Source: Massilia sp. PDC64 (lineage in GTDB: Bacteria; Pseudomonadota; Gammaproteobacteria; Burkholderiales; Burkholderiaceae_D). Taken from it: a stretch of 64,000 nt of DNA. The DNA is taken from contig NZ_FMZS01000007.1 in the NCBI RefSeq assembly GCF_900101265.1, forward strand, positions 248,001 to 312,000. The letters are read 5' to 3'. Of this stretch, positions 23,856 through 33,152 are shown piece by piece. Numbering within the stretch: position 1 is the stretch's first letter; each line of letters opens with the position of its first letter. The notes beneath the pieces are model-generated. The model made no database searches. It was not told where the DNA came from and saw only the letters and a list, made by a program, of their open reading frames with translations. Both the position numbers and the translations under genes were made by a program.

Positions 23856-24785
23856 ATGGCTGCAGGAAGTTTGTTGGCACTCATCGACGACATCGCCACC
23901 GTGCTCGACGACGTGGCCCTGATGAGCAAGGTCGCCGCCAAGAAGACGGCCGGCGTGCTGGGCGACGATCTCGCCCTCAACGCCCAGCAGGTGACGGGCG
24001 TGAACGCGGACCGCGAGCTGCCCGTCGTGTGGGCGGTGGCGATGGGCTCGCTGCGCAACAAGGCGATCCTCGTGCCGGCCGCGCTCGCCATCTCCGCCTT
24101 CCTGCCGCAGGCGATCACGCCGATGCTGATGGTGGGCGGCGCCTACCTGTGCTTCGAAGGCTTCGAAAAAGTCGCCCATAAACTGCTGCACAGCGCCGCC
24201 GAAGACGCGGCGCACGAGGAAGAGCTGGCGACGGCGCTGGCGGCCAATGCCGACATGCGCGCGGTCGAGCAGGACAAGATCAAGGGCGCGATCCGTACCG
24301 ATTTCATTTTGTCGGCGGAAATCATCGTGATCTCGCTCGGCGTCGTCAGCGAACAGGGTGCGTCGTTCGGCGCGCAGGTGGCGGCGCTCGTCGCGGTGGC
24401 GGTCGCGATGACGATCGGCGTCTACGGTATCGTCGCGGGCATCGTCAAGATCGACGACCTCGGGCTGTACCTGAGCCGCCGCGCGAGCAGCGCCGCGCGC
24501 GCCATCGGCAACCTGCTGCTGGCGGCCGCGCCGCGCCTGATGAAGTCGCTGTCCGTGATCGGCACGGTGGCCATGTTCATGGTCGGCGGCGGCATCATCG
24601 GCCACGCGTTCGAACCGCTGCACCACGTGGCCGAAGCGGCCGCCGGGGCGGTGGCCGGCGTCCCCGTCGTGGGCGGCCTGCTGGCGGCCGTGGCGCCGGG
24701 CGTGGTCGATGCCGTGGCCGGTGTCGTCGTCGGTGCGGTCGTGCTGGCGGTGGTGACGCTGATCCAGAAGCTGCGCGGCAAATAA
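23856..24785 (+). CDS. DUF808 family inner-membrane protein (YedI-like)
   Basis: 309 residues, GAGGAG upstream of the ATG. The family signature covers MAAGSLLALIDDIATVLDDVA, KKTAGVLGDDLALNA and VWAVAMGSLRNKAILVP. Several membrane helices: ILVPAALAISAFLP, AQVAALVAVAVAMTIGVYGI, LSVIGTVAMFMVGGGIIG and the C-terminal VVVGAVVLAVVTLI. Function unknown. Monocistronic. Confidence 0.85.
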   Translation: MAAGSLLALIDDIATVLDDVALMSKVAAKKTAGVLGDDLALNAQQVTGVNADRELPVVWAVAMGSLRNKAILVPAALAISAFLPQAITPMLMVGGAYLCFEGFEKVAHKLLHSAAEDAAHEEELATALAANADMRAVEQDKIKGAIRTDFILSAEIIVISLGVVSEQGASFGAQVAALVAVAVAMTIGVYGIVAGIVKIDDLGLYLSRRASSAARAIGNLLLAAAPRLMKSLSVIGTVAMFMVGGGIIGHAFEPLHHVAEAAAGAVAGVPVVGGLLAAVAPGVVDAVAGVVVGAVVLAVVTLIQKLRGK

Positions 24786-24810
24786 GCAGATCCGGTCCAG
24801 CGCGGTGCAA

Positions 24811-24827
24811 CCATGCACCGTGCATGG
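24811..24827. promoter_or_regulatory. 17-bp perfect palindrome between DUF808 gene and TonB receptor
   Basis: CCATGCAC-C-GTGCATGG, 8-bp perfect arms around a single central base, 26 bp after the DUF808 stop and about 140 bp before the receptor ATG. No T-run follows, so it is more likely an operator than a terminator. No factor identified. Confidence 0.4.
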
Positions 24828-24867
24828 GCAACTGTTGCGTCCTTACATCTATTGCGGGTTGGCACAA

Positions 24868-24897
24868 TTGACAACGATAACAAGCACGCGCCAGTAT
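24868..24897 (+). promoter_or_regulatory. Candidate promoter for the TonB-dependent receptor
   Basis: Consensus -35 TTGACA at 24868-24873 with a weak -10 (CAGTAT, 24892-24897) at 18-bp spacing, about 70 bp before the ATG. The -10 is poor, so it may need an activator. Confidence 0.3.
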
Positions 24898-24967
24898 CGA
24901 CGAGCTTGCCCGTTGTATCCGCAACCCGCTGCCCCGCGGGCCTAGACCAAGAATAAGGATCAAGAGA

Positions 24968-27448
24968 ATGCAACAACGATTTGTGCCGGAAAAAACCGTA
25001 CTCGCCCTTTCCATCGCCACCCTGTTCGCCGGCACGCCGCTACTGGCCCAGTCCCAGGACAGCACCGCCACCGTCGTCGTGACCGGTACCCGCGTCGCCA
25101 ACCGCACGGCGCTCGACACGGCGTCTCCCGTCGACATCATCTCGGCCGACACCCTCAAGACGACGGGTTCGACCGAACTGAACCAGGCCCTGTCGGTGGC
25201 GCTGCCGTCGCTGAACTTCCCGCGTCCCACGCTGACGGACGGCACGGACACCGTCCGCCCGGCCACCCTGCGCGGCATGGCGCCGGACCAGAGCCTCGTG
25301 CTGGTGAACTCCAAGCGCCGCCACGCGTCGTCGCTCGTGAACCTGAACGGCTCGATCGGCCGCGGCTCGGCCGCCGTCGACCTGAACACGGTGCCCTCGG
25401 CCATCGTGAAAAGCATCGAGGTGCTGCGCGACGGCGCGGCCGCGCAATACGGCTCGGACGCGATCTCGGGCGTGGTCAACGTCCGCCTGCGCACGGACCG
25501 CACGGGCGGCGAAGGCACGATCACGTACGGCGCCCATATCTCGGAATACGACCTGCTGAACGCCGCGCCGCCGGCCGGCGCCACGTGGACCGGACCCAAT
25601 TCGCGCAAGCGCACGGACGGCCAGACCACGACCGTCAGCGCCTGGAAAGGCCTGCCGCTGGGCGAGACGGGCTACATCACCATCGCGGCCGAATACAAGG
25701 ACCAGAACCACACGGAGCGCAGCGGCTACGACATGCGCCAGCTGTACGCGAAGGTGAACGGCGCCTACGATCCGCGCGAACTGACCATCAACCGCTTCGA
25801 CGCGTGGTACGGCGACCCGGAAATGCAGCAGAAGACGGTCTTCGTCAACGTGGGCAACAACCTCTCGCCCGACGTGAAGGTCTACGGCTGGAGCAGCTAC
25901 CAGCTGCGCGACGCGCGCTCGGCCGGCTACTTCCGCATGCCGCAGGATGCGCGCAACGTGCAATCGATCTATCCGAACGGCTTCCTGCCGATCATCGCCC
26001 CGACGGTCGAAGACTTCAGCGCCGCCGGCGGCATGACCTGGAGCCTGGGCGACTGGGACATGGACACGTCGCTCGTGTACGGCCAGAACGGCATGAACTA
26101 CGACGTGCAGAACACGCTGAACGCGTCGATCGGCCCGACCAGCAAGACGAACTTCGACGCGGGCGGCTTCTCGTACAACCAGCTCGTGTACAACCTCACG
26201 GGCGTGCGCAAGTTCGACGTGGGCGGCCTGGCGTCGCCGCTGAACGTGGCGGTCGGCGCCGAGGCGCGCCGCGAAGGCTACGAGCTGCACGCGGGCGAGC
26301 CGGATTCCTGGCGCAACGGCGGCGTGATCCTGCCGAGCGGCGTCCCGGCCGCATCGGGCGCGCAGGTGTTCCCGGGCTTCCGTCCGGCCAACGCGGGGCG
26401 CAGGTCGCGCACGGCGATCGGCGTGTTCGTCGACGTCGAGGCGAACATCACCGACAAGCTGCTGGCGTCGGCCGCGATCCGCGAAGAACATTACAACGAC
26501 TTCGGCAGCAACCTGTCCGGCAAGCTGGCCGGCCGCTACGACTTCACGAAGAACTTCGCGCTGCGCGGCGCCGTGCAGAACGGCTTCCGCGCGCCGTCGC
26601 TGCAGCAGCAGAGCTTCACGTCGACGTCGACCAACTTCGTCAACGGCATCCCGTACGAGATCACGACGTTCACGCCGAGCGACCCGGTCGCCGTCGCGCT
26701 GGGCGCGAAACCGCTGAAGGCCGAGAAGTCGACCAACTTCTCGCTGGGCGCCGTCATGCGTCTCGCCCCGTTCAGCCTGACGGTGGACGCGTACCGCATC
26801 AACGTGCGCGACCGCATCGTGCTGTCGGAAAACCTGCTGTCGACGGCCGTGCGCAACTACATCGTGTCGCAGGGCTTCACGGGCGTCGGCGGCGGCCGCT
26901 TCTTCATCAACGGCGTCGACACCAAGACCCGCGGTGTGGACATCGTGGCCAGCGCGCCGTGGAACGCGGGCGCGGCCGGCCGCTTCGACTTCACCTTGGC
27001 CGGCAACTTCAACCGCACCGAAGTGACGAAGGTCCCGACCACCGCCCAGCTGGCCGCGCTGAACCCGGCACCCGTGCTGTTCGACCGCGTGAACGTGCTG
27101 ACGCTCGAGAAGGGCCAGCCGAAGAACAAGATCACGGCGAGCGCCAACTGGAAGCTGGACCAGTGGGGCGTGACGGCCCGCGCCACCCGCTACGGCGAAG
27201 TGCTGTCGCCGGGCACGACGCAAGCCTTCGACTTCACCCTGAAGGCCAAGACGATCGTCGACCTGGAAGCCCGCTACGCGTTCACCCGCCAGTTCAGCCT
27301 GGCGCTCGGCGCGGATAACCTGTTCGACCAGTACTCGGAAACCCTGCCGCCGGCGCTGAACACGACCAGCAACACGCCGTTCTCGAACTACACGCCGTTC
27401 GGCAACAATGGCCGCTACGTGTATGCGCGCGCGAACTACAGCTTTTAA
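24968..27448 (+). CDS. TonB-dependent outer-membrane receptor
   Basis: 826 residues. Signal peptide 1-27. A plug domain follows with VVVTGTRVANRT, SPVDIISADTLKTTG, LRGMAPDQSLVLVNSKRRH and VLRDGAAAQYGSDAISGVVNV. A 22-strand-type barrel ends in a C-terminal aromatic (ANYSF). No N-terminal FecA-like signalling domain. Substrate not determinable; no siderophore, cobalamin or sugar gene is adjacent. Possible TonB partner protein at 9443 is distant. Followed by a strong terminator. Confidence 0.92.
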   Translation: MQQRFVPEKTVLALSIATLFAGTPLLAQSQDSTATVVVTGTRVANRTALDTASPVDIISADTLKTTGSTELNQALSVALPSLNFPRPTLTDGTDTVRPATLRGMAPDQSLVLVNSKRRHASSLVNLNGSIGRGSAAVDLNTVPSAIVKSIEVLRDGAAAQYGSDAISGVVNVRLRTDRTGGEGTITYGAHISEYDLLNAAPPAGATWTGPNSRKRTDGQTTTVSAWKGLPLGETGYITIAAEYKDQNHTERSGYDMRQLYAKVNGAYDPRELTINRFDAWYGDPEMQQKTVFVNVGNNLSPDVKVYGWSSYQLRDARSAGYFRMPQDARNVQSIYPNGFLPIIAPTVEDFSAAGGMTWSLGDWDMDTSLVYGQNGMNYDVQNTLNASIGPTSKTNFDAGGFSYNQLVYNLTGVRKFDVGGLASPLNVAVGAEARREGYELHAGEPDSWRNGGVILPSGVPAASGAQVFPGFRPANAGRRSRTAIGVFVDVEANITDKLLASAAIREEHYNDFGSNLSGKLAGRYDFTKNFALRGAVQNGFRAPSLQQQSFTSTSTNFVNGIPYEITTFTPSDPVAVALGAKPLKAEKSTNFSLGAVMRLAPFSLTVDAYRINVRDRIVLSENLLSTAVRNYIVSQGFTGVGGGRFFINGVDTKTRGVDIVASAPWNAGAAGRFDFTLAGNFNRTEVTKVPTTAQLAALNPAPVLFDRVNVLTLEKGQPKNKITASANWKLDQWGVTARATRYGEVLSPGTTQAFDFTLKAKTIVDLEARYAFTRQFSLALGADNLFDQYSETLPPALNTTSNTPFSNYTPFGNNGRYVYARANYSF

Positions 27449-27465
27449 TTAAGCTTGACTCGGCA

Positions 27466-27502
27466 ACGGCGTATCGTGACACTGCACGGTACGCCGTTTT
27501 TC
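27466..27502 (+). terminator. Rho-independent terminator after the TonB receptor
   Basis: 8-bp stem ACGGCGTA (27466-27473) with TACGCCGT (27490-27497) followed by TTTTC, 17 bp beyond the receptor stop. Confidence 0.8.
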
Positions 27503-27518
27503 TTTGGGGAGCCGCGCC

Positions 27519-28169
27519 ATGACGATCACGATCACCGCCTTTGAACGTTCGCCCGACGGCGGCAAGGGCCTCGCGCGCGACACGCGCGTGCGCTGGGCGC
27601 TGGAGGAAGCGGGCCTGCCGTACGATGTCCGCCTCGTGTCGTTCCGCGCCATGAAGGAACCGGCGCACCTGGCCCTGCACCCGTTCGGCCAGATCCCGAC
27701 CTATGAAGAGGACGGCCTCGTCCTGTTCGAGACGGGCGCCATCGTGTTTCATATCGCCACGCACCACGGCGCCCTGCTGCCGAGGGACGACCACGCGCGG
27801 GCACGCGCCATCACGTGGCTGTTTGCCGCGCTCAACACGGTGGAACCGCCCATCCTGGAACTGGTCACGGCCCGGATCTTCGAAGGCGACAAGCCGTGGG
27901 CCAAGGAACGCGTCCCCCTCGTCGAGGAACGCGTGCGCGACCGCCTGAACCCCCTGGTGGCGCGCCTGGGCGATGCCGACTGGCTCGACGGCGACTTCAG
28001 CGCGGGCGACCTCATGATGGTGTCGGTGCTGCTCCGGTTGCGGCCGTCCGGCATCCTGGACGAGTTCCCCACCCTGGCTGCGTACGTCGCCCGCGGCGAG
28101 GCACGGCCCGCCTACCAGCGCGCGTTCGCGGCGCAACTCGCCATCAACGCGCCCGCCGCCCATCCCTGA
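27519..28169 (+). CDS. Glutathione S-transferase family protein
   Basis: 216 residues from the ATG at 27519. N-terminal thioredoxin-fold domain with LEEAGLPYDVRLVSF, the cis-Pro FGQIPTYEEDGLVLFETGAIV (the Glu/Thr glutathione-binding pair), then an all-helical C-terminal domain with WLDGDFSAGDLMMVSVL. Substrate unknown. Its 3' end overlaps the convergent gene by 26 bp. Confidence 0.88.
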   Translation: MTITITAFERSPDGGKGLARDTRVRWALEEAGLPYDVRLVSFRAMKEPAHLALHPFGQIPTYEEDGLVLFETGAIVFHIATHHGALLPRDDHARARAITWLFAALNTVEPPILELVTARIFEGDKPWAKERVPLVEERVRDRLNPLVARLGDADWLDGDFSAGDLMMVSVLLRLRPSGILDEFPTLAAYVARGEARPAYQRAFAAQLAINAPAAHP

Positions 28170-28626
28170 CCGCCCACACGAGGGCGCCGATCCCCATCAC
28201 GGTCAGCACCCGGCTGGCCCACCCGTGATCGACGAACACGATGGCGGTCGGCAAGGCGCTCCAGCCGAGCAGCGCCTGTCCCACGAGCACGATCAGCGCG
28301 CCCAGGTTCATGAACAGGAACAGGTGCAGCACGCGTTCGGGCCGCGGCAATACGCGGATCTCGCCTTCGACGAGCACGTCGACGGCGGAGACGAGCACCT
28401 CGCCCGCGTACAGCAGCACGATCCACCAGACGGCCGCGCCATGCCACTCGAACCAGCCCAGCGACAGGAACGCGAAGCAGAACAGCAGCTCGCGTGCGCT
28501 GTGCAGCTTTTCCTCCGTCAAGGCATTGCGCCGCGACGGCAGGCGGGCCAGCCATTCGTGATTGATGAATACGTCCAGGCCGCCGATCACGCCGTGCAGC
28601 ACAAGGGCCAGCACATAGAACGGCAC
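28144..28626 (-). CDS. Hypothetical four-helix membrane protein
   Basis: 160 residues with predicted membrane segments near 4-20, 46-70, 99-120 and 128-150. Contains the segment LVLHGVIGGLDVFINHEWLARLPSR, which looks conserved. No domain recognised. Convergent with the GST gene; the next minus-strand gene is 33 bp upstream and also encodes a membrane protein. Confidence 0.6.
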   Translation of the reverse strand: MPFYVLALVLHGVIGGLDVFINHEWLARLPSRRNALTEEKLHSARELLFCFAFLSLGWFEWHGAAVWWIVLLYAGEVLVSAVDVLVEGEIRVLPRPERVLHLFLFMNLGALIVLVGQALLGWSALPTAIVFVDHGWASRVLTVMGIGALVWAVRDGRRAR

Positions 28627-28659
28627 GTTTTTCCGGACTCCCTTAGACTGGCAGCGGGA

Positions 28660-29127
28660 TCATGAACGGCGGGTGAGCATCGCGCCGAGCGCCAGCCCGA
28701 CGCCGAACGCACCGTAGACGACGGCCAGCGACGGCTTCGACAAATGGCTCTCGTAGCCGGGCTTGAAGCGCTGGGGCGTCAGCTGGTAGTCGGCGAAGCA
28801 GGCCACGGCCGAGGCGGCGGTCGCCACGCCGAGCGTCGTCGCGGGGTCCTTGCGGTCCAGCAGGTGGCCGCACAGGCGCTCGAACAGCACCGACCAGAAC
28901 ATCGCGCTGCCGTGGTGGATCAGGTAGCCGGGAATGGTGTGGCGCAGTGTGGGCGTGTGCTCATGCAACGCCTCGTCGCCATGGATCCAGTGGCTGACCG
29001 CGTTGGTGGGCGCGTAGGCGCTGCCGGCTTCACGCCGGCCGAGCAGGGTCAGCGCCGCGGTCGACAGCAGGCTGGAGGTGGCGCCGCCGACGAGGCCGCG
29101 CCTGAATGCCGTGTTCCATGATTCCAT
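28660..29127 (-). CDS. Hypothetical membrane protein
   Basis: 155 residues; hydrophobic segments around 12-29, 70-87, 97-112 and 133-150. Short conserved-looking motifs HWIHGDEALHEH and YLIHHGSAMFWSVLFERL carry several His residues. No family identified. The ATG at 29127 is 44 bp from the divergent SDR gene, so they share a promoter region. Confidence 0.6.
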   Translation of the reverse strand: MESWNTAFRRGLVGGATSSLLSTAALTLLGRREAGSAYAPTNAVSHWIHGDEALHEHTPTLRHTIPGYLIHHGSAMFWSVLFERLCGHLLDRKDPATTLGVATAASAVACFADYQLTPQRFKPGYESHLSKPSLAVVYGAFGVGLALGAMLTRRS

Positions 29128-29171
29128 GAAGTCCTCTTGGTACGAAACAGTGATCGACGAAAGGAGAGTGC

Positions 29172-30473
29172 ATGCGGATCCTGCTCACGGGAGCAAGCGG
29201 ATTCATCGGGAAACACCTGCTGCACGCGCTGCTGGCGGAGGGCCACGACGTCGTGTGCGCGGTGCGGCATCCGGAACGGTTCCCCGCCCATCCGCACCTG
29301 TCCGCGATCCGCGCCGACTTCGCCAACGATACCGACAAATCCACCTGGCTGGCGCGCCTTTCCGGGGTGGAAGCCGTGATCAATACCGTCGGCATTTTCC
29401 GCGAGCGCGGCACGCAGACATTCGAGAACCTGCACACGAGAACGCCGCGCGCCCTGTTCGCCGCCTGCGCGGAATCGGACGACGTGCACATGGTCGTGCA
29501 ACTGTCCGCGCTGGGCGCCGACGAGCAGGCCGACACCGCGTACCACCTGTCGAAGAAGGCCGCCGACGACTACCTGTCCACCCTGCCGATCCGCGCCGCC
29601 ATCGTGCAGCCGTCGCTCGTCTACGGCGCGGACGGCGCCAGCGCGCGCGTGTTCAAGGCGATGGCGTCGCTGCCGTTCGCGGTGCGCCTGGGAGACGCCC
29701 CGCAACTGGTGCAGCCGATCCACGTGGACGACGTCGTCGCCGCCATCGTGACCCTGCTGCGCCAGCGGCTGTACGCGGACAAGGCCGAGAGCGGCCCCGT
29801 GCGCCGCATCGCCCTCGTCGGCCCGCAGGCCGTGCCCTTCGTCGACTACCTGGCCACCCTGCGCCGCGCGATGGGAATGGGAAAACTGCGCGTGCTGCCG
29901 CTGCCGGGCGGCGTGGCGAGACTGCTCGCGCGCCTGGGCGCGTGGCTGCCCGGCGCCCTGCTCGACCCGGACGCGCTGCGCATGCTCGACCGCGGCAACG
30001 CGGCCGACCCCGGCCCCACGCTGCGCCTGCTGGGACGCCCGCCGCGCGACATCGCCTCGTTCGTCGTCGACCCCGGCGCCGAGCGGGCGCGCGCGAAGCT
30101 GGACTGGCTGCTGCCCGTGTTGCGGCTCGCGATCGCCATCGTATGGATCGCCACCGCCATCGTCTCGGCGTTCGTCTACCCGGCCGCGGACAGCTACGAA
30201 CTGCTGGCGCGCAGTGGCATCCCGGAGCACCTGCGCCCGTTGATGCTGTACGGCGCATCCGTGTTCGACCTGGTGCTGGGCTTCGCGACGCTGTTCCTAC
30301 GCCGGCGCCGCTGGCTGTGGCTCGCGCAGCTGGCGCTGATCGGCTTTTATTCGATCGTGATCGCCATCCGGCTGCCGGAATTCCTGATCCACCCCTACGG
30401 CCCGCTGACGAAGAACCTGCCGATGCTGGCCGCGATCTGGCTGCTCTACGAACTCGAGAAAGAGGAGAAGTGA
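29172..30473 (+). CDS. SDR (NmrA-like) protein fused to a DoxX-like membrane domain
   Basis: 433 residues. Residues 1-295 form an atypical/extended short-chain dehydrogenase with the Rossmann motif LTGASGFIGKHLL, a STAI-like region (VVQLSALGADEQ) and YHLSKKAADDYL carrying Tyr-x3-Lys. Residues from about 305 have four hydrophobic helices (LLPVLRLAIAIVWIATAIVS; LMLYGASVFDLVLGF; LWLAQLALIGFYSI) like DoxX. Stop and next start share TGATG, coupling it to the DUF2269-like gene. Redox reaction unknown. Confidence 0.8.
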   Translation: MRILLTGASGFIGKHLLHALLAEGHDVVCAVRHPERFPAHPHLSAIRADFANDTDKSTWLARLSGVEAVINTVGIFRERGTQTFENLHTRTPRALFAACAESDDVHMVVQLSALGADEQADTAYHLSKKAADDYLSTLPIRAAIVQPSLVYGADGASARVFKAMASLPFAVRLGDAPQLVQPIHVDDVVAAIVTLLRQRLYADKAESGPVRRIALVGPQAVPFVDYLATLRRAMGMGKLRVLPLPGGVARLLARLGAWLPGALLDPDALRMLDRGNAADPGPTLRLLGRPPRDIASFVVDPGAERARAKLDWLLPVLRLAIAIVWIATAIVSAFVYPAADSYELLARSGIPEHLRPLMLYGASVFDLVLGFATLFLRRRRWLWLAQLALIGFYSIVIAIRLPEFLIHPYGPLTKNLPMLAAIWLLYELEKEEK

Positions 30474-30937
30474 TGGACTACGTCGTCGTGAAATGGCTGC
30501 ACATCCTGTCGTCGACCTTCCTGTTCGGCACGGGCATCGGGTCGGCCTGGTACATGCTGTTCGCGAACGTGAGCCGCGACGTGCGCGCGATCGCCGTCGT
30601 CAGCAAATACGTCGTCATCGCGGACTGGCTGTTCACGGCCACGACGGCCGTCGTGCAGCCGGCCACGGGGTTCTACATGATCCACCTGGCCGGCTATCCG
30701 ATGAGCAGCCGGTGGATCATGTGGTCGCTGGCGCTGTACGTGCTGGCGGGCGCCTGCTGGCTGCCCGTCGTGTGGCTGCAGATGCGTCTGCGCGACATGG
30801 CGGTGGAGGCCGCGCGCGACGGCACGCCGCTGCCGCCCCTGTACTGGAAATACTTCCGCACGTGGGTGGCGCTCGGCATCCCCGCCTTCATCGCGTTCGT
30901 CTTCATCTTCTGGTTCATGGTGTCCAAGCCGGTCTAG
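30473..30937 (+). CDS. DUF2269-like integral membrane protein
   Basis: 154 residues; four predicted helices. N-terminal YVVVKWLHILSSTFLFGTGIG has a His in a membrane helix, as does the C-terminal part (TWVALGIPAFIAFVFIFWF). This is the DUF2269 pattern. Start codon overlaps the preceding stop. The co-translated SDR-DoxX protein suggests a two-component membrane redox unit. Confidence 0.75.
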   Translation: MDYVVVKWLHILSSTFLFGTGIGSAWYMLFANVSRDVRAIAVVSKYVVIADWLFTATTAVVQPATGFYMIHLAGYPMSSRWIMWSLALYVLAGACWLPVVWLQMRLRDMAVEAARDGTPLPPLYWKYFRTWVALGIPAFIAFVFIFWFMVSKPV

Positions 30938-30974
30938 CTCTAGAATGCCTGCTTCACCACTGAAAGGCAGCATC

Positions 30975-32741
30975 ATGATCCGTCTCGGCCTCGCCCTCCT
31001 GTTCGCCTCCGGCGCCGCCTGCGCCGCCGTCGCAACACCACCCGCATGGGTCGCGCGCAGCGACGCCTACACCCAGCCGGTCCTGCAGGACACCGGTAAA
31101 TACGTACCCGAGGAGTCCACGGAACTGGGCGACGAACACTACGACACGCAGGTCGCCGACCTGAAACCGCGCGTCTGGGAGCGCGAGCTGGCCGACACGG
31201 AAAAACGCCTCGCCGAGCTGCGCCGCCAGCGCGCGCAGGAGAAGGATGTCAAAGTGCGCCAGGACCTCGACATCCTGATCGACTCGCGCGAAAAGAAGAT
31301 CGCGACGATGAAGCTGGAGCACCAGTACCTGCTCGAATACGTCAACGTGGGCGAAGTCGTGTACGGCGGCCTGCGCGCCCTGCTCGACCCGCGCAACAAG
31401 CCGGAACGCCAGAAGCTCGCGCTCGTGCGCCTGAAGCGCTACGCCGGCAAGGAGGCAGGTTTCACGCCGATCGCGACGCTGGCCCGCGCGCGCGGCGAGG
31501 AGCGCCTCGCGAACAAGACGCTGATCGGCCCGTACGTGGGCGAGGTCGAGGAAGGCCTGAACAACAACGCGACCTACATGGACGGCATCGAGGAACTGTT
31601 CAAGAAAGCCAACGTCACGGGCTGGGAAAGCGACTTCGCGGCGCTGAAGGCGCAGGTGAAGGACTACGACGACTGGGTCCGCAACCGCCTCATGCCGCGC
31701 ACGCGCAAGGAAGTGCGCCTGCCGGAAGTCATCTACGTGAACCGCCTCGCCAACGTGGGCGTCGACATCGCGCCGGAGCAGATGATCGAACGCGCCGGCT
31801 TCGACTTCCAGGAAGTGCGCGACGAGATGCAGGTCGTGGCGGGCGTCATCGCCGCGCGCAACCACTTGCCGTCGTCCGACTACCGCGACGTGATCCGCGA
31901 ACTCAAGAAATCCTCGATCGCGCCCGACCAGCTGATGCCGTACTACCGCGAGCGGCTGAAGGATATCGAAGGCATGGTGCGCGCGCACGACCTCGTGACC
32001 TTGCCCACGCGCGAGGCGAACATCCGCACCGCGACGCCGGCCGAAGCGGCCCGTTCGCCGGCACCGTTCATGAGCCCACCGCGCATGATCGGCAACACGG
32101 GAGAGTATGGCGAGTTCGTGATCCCGCTGGCGAACCCGAACGCGAAGTCGAAGGACAAGATGAACGACTTCGATTTTTCCGCGATGGCGTGGACGCTGAC
32201 GGCGCACGAGGCGCGTCCGGGCCACGAGCTGCAGTTCGCGTCGATGGTGGAGCAGGGCATGTCGGTGGCGCGCGCCCGCTTTGCCTTCAACAGCACGAAC
32301 GTCGAAGGCTGGGGCCTGTATTCGGAAGCGATGATCCTGCCGTACATGCCGCCGGAAGGCCAGCTCGTCTCGCTGCAGGCCCGTTTGCTGCGCATGGCGC
32401 GCGCCCTGCTCGACCCGCAGATCAACCTGGGCCGCATGACGCCGGAGCAGGCGAAGCAGTTCCTGATGCGTGAAGTCGTGCTGTCCGAACCGTTCGCGCA
32501 ATCGGAAGTCGACCGCTATTCGTACCGCATGCCGGGCCAGGCCACCGCGTACTACTACGGCTATGTAAAACTGCGCGCGCTGAAGACGCAGGCCGAGATC
32601 GCGCTGGGCGACCGCTTCAGCCTGAAGGCCTTCAACGACTTCATCATCGCCCAGGGCATCCTGCCGCCGGCGCTGCTGAAACAGGCCGTGCTGGAGGAGT
32701 TCATCCCGAGCCAGCAGGGCAAGGCGGTGGCGGCGAAGTGA
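30975..32741 (+). CDS. DUF885 family secreted metallopeptidase-like protein
   Basis: 588 residues from MIRLGLALLF (ATG at 30975, AAAGG upstream); an in-frame ATG at 30945 would put residues before the signal peptide. Signal peptide 1-18. Central coiled region, then a zincin-type motif HEARPGHELQF (HExxxGH-like) and a downstream EGWGLYSEAM that supplies the third ligand in such families. RYSYRMPGQATAYYYG is family-typical. Substrate unknown. The stop overlaps the next gene's frame start. Confidence 0.8.
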   Translation: MIRLGLALLFASGAACAAVATPPAWVARSDAYTQPVLQDTGKYVPEESTELGDEHYDTQVADLKPRVWERELADTEKRLAELRRQRAQEKDVKVRQDLDILIDSREKKIATMKLEHQYLLEYVNVGEVVYGGLRALLDPRNKPERQKLALVRLKRYAGKEAGFTPIATLARARGEERLANKTLIGPYVGEVEEGLNNNATYMDGIEELFKKANVTGWESDFAALKAQVKDYDDWVRNRLMPRTRKEVRLPEVIYVNRLANVGVDIAPEQMIERAGFDFQEVRDEMQVVAGVIAARNHLPSSDYRDVIRELKKSSIAPDQLMPYYRERLKDIEGMVRAHDLVTLPTREANIRTATPAEAARSPAPFMSPPRMIGNTGEYGEFVIPLANPNAKSKDKMNDFDFSAMAWTLTAHEARPGHELQFASMVEQGMSVARARFAFNSTNVEGWGLYSEAMILPYMPPEGQLVSLQARLLRMARALLDPQINLGRMTPEQAKQFLMREVVLSEPFAQSEVDRYSYRMPGQATAYYYGYVKLRALKTQAEIALGDRFSLKAFNDFIIAQGILPPALLKQAVLEEFIPSQQGKAVAAK

Positions 32742-32752
32742 AACGGAGCCAC

Positions 32753-33058
32753 ATGCCGCTGGAGCTCAGCCTGTGCCTCGCCGCGCTGTCGCTGGCGGCA
32801 GTCGTGGTGCTCGCGCTCATGGAACGCCGGGTCGCATCGTACCGCGCCCGGAATGCGTCCGGCGCATGCGCGCATTGCGGGATCGGGCTCGACGACGGCG
32901 CCGTGCGCCGCATCGCCTACCGGCTGTCGAACAAGGAACCGGCCGCCGACATCTGCGTGTGCCCGCCCTGCTTCGAGCGCCACCGCGGGCGGCGTATCAT
33001 GTTCTGGAGTCTCTTCCTGTCCTGTGCCGCGGTGCTGTTCTGGTGGCTGAAGCGATAG
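32753..33058 (+). CDS. Small zinc-ribbon membrane protein
   Basis: 101 residues from the ATG at 32753, with ACGGAG upstream; a GTG at 32738 overlapping the preceding stop is possible. N-terminal membrane helix, cytoplasmic CxxC-x(n)-CxxC (CAHCGIG, CVCPPC) zinc-binding pair, then a C-terminal helix FWSLFLSCAAVLFWWL. Function unknown. Confidence 0.6.
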   Translation: MPLELSLCLAALSLAAVVVLALMERRVASYRARNASGACAHCGIGLDDGAVRRIAYRLSNKEPAADICVCPPCFERHRGRRIMFWSLFLSCAAVLFWWLKR

Positions 33059-33152
33059 CGCCCACGTCGGACCGTGCGCCGCTCCCTCGTGCCTTGCGGC
33101 GACAATATTCTCCCGCCCGGCGTGGGCGGCCGACCAACCATGGAGGACAGCG

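Noticed and set aside
25040..27223. Minus-strand frame of 727 codons opposite the TonB receptor
   Set aside because: Antisense shadow of a clear receptor gene; composition is typical of GC-skewed noncoding frames.
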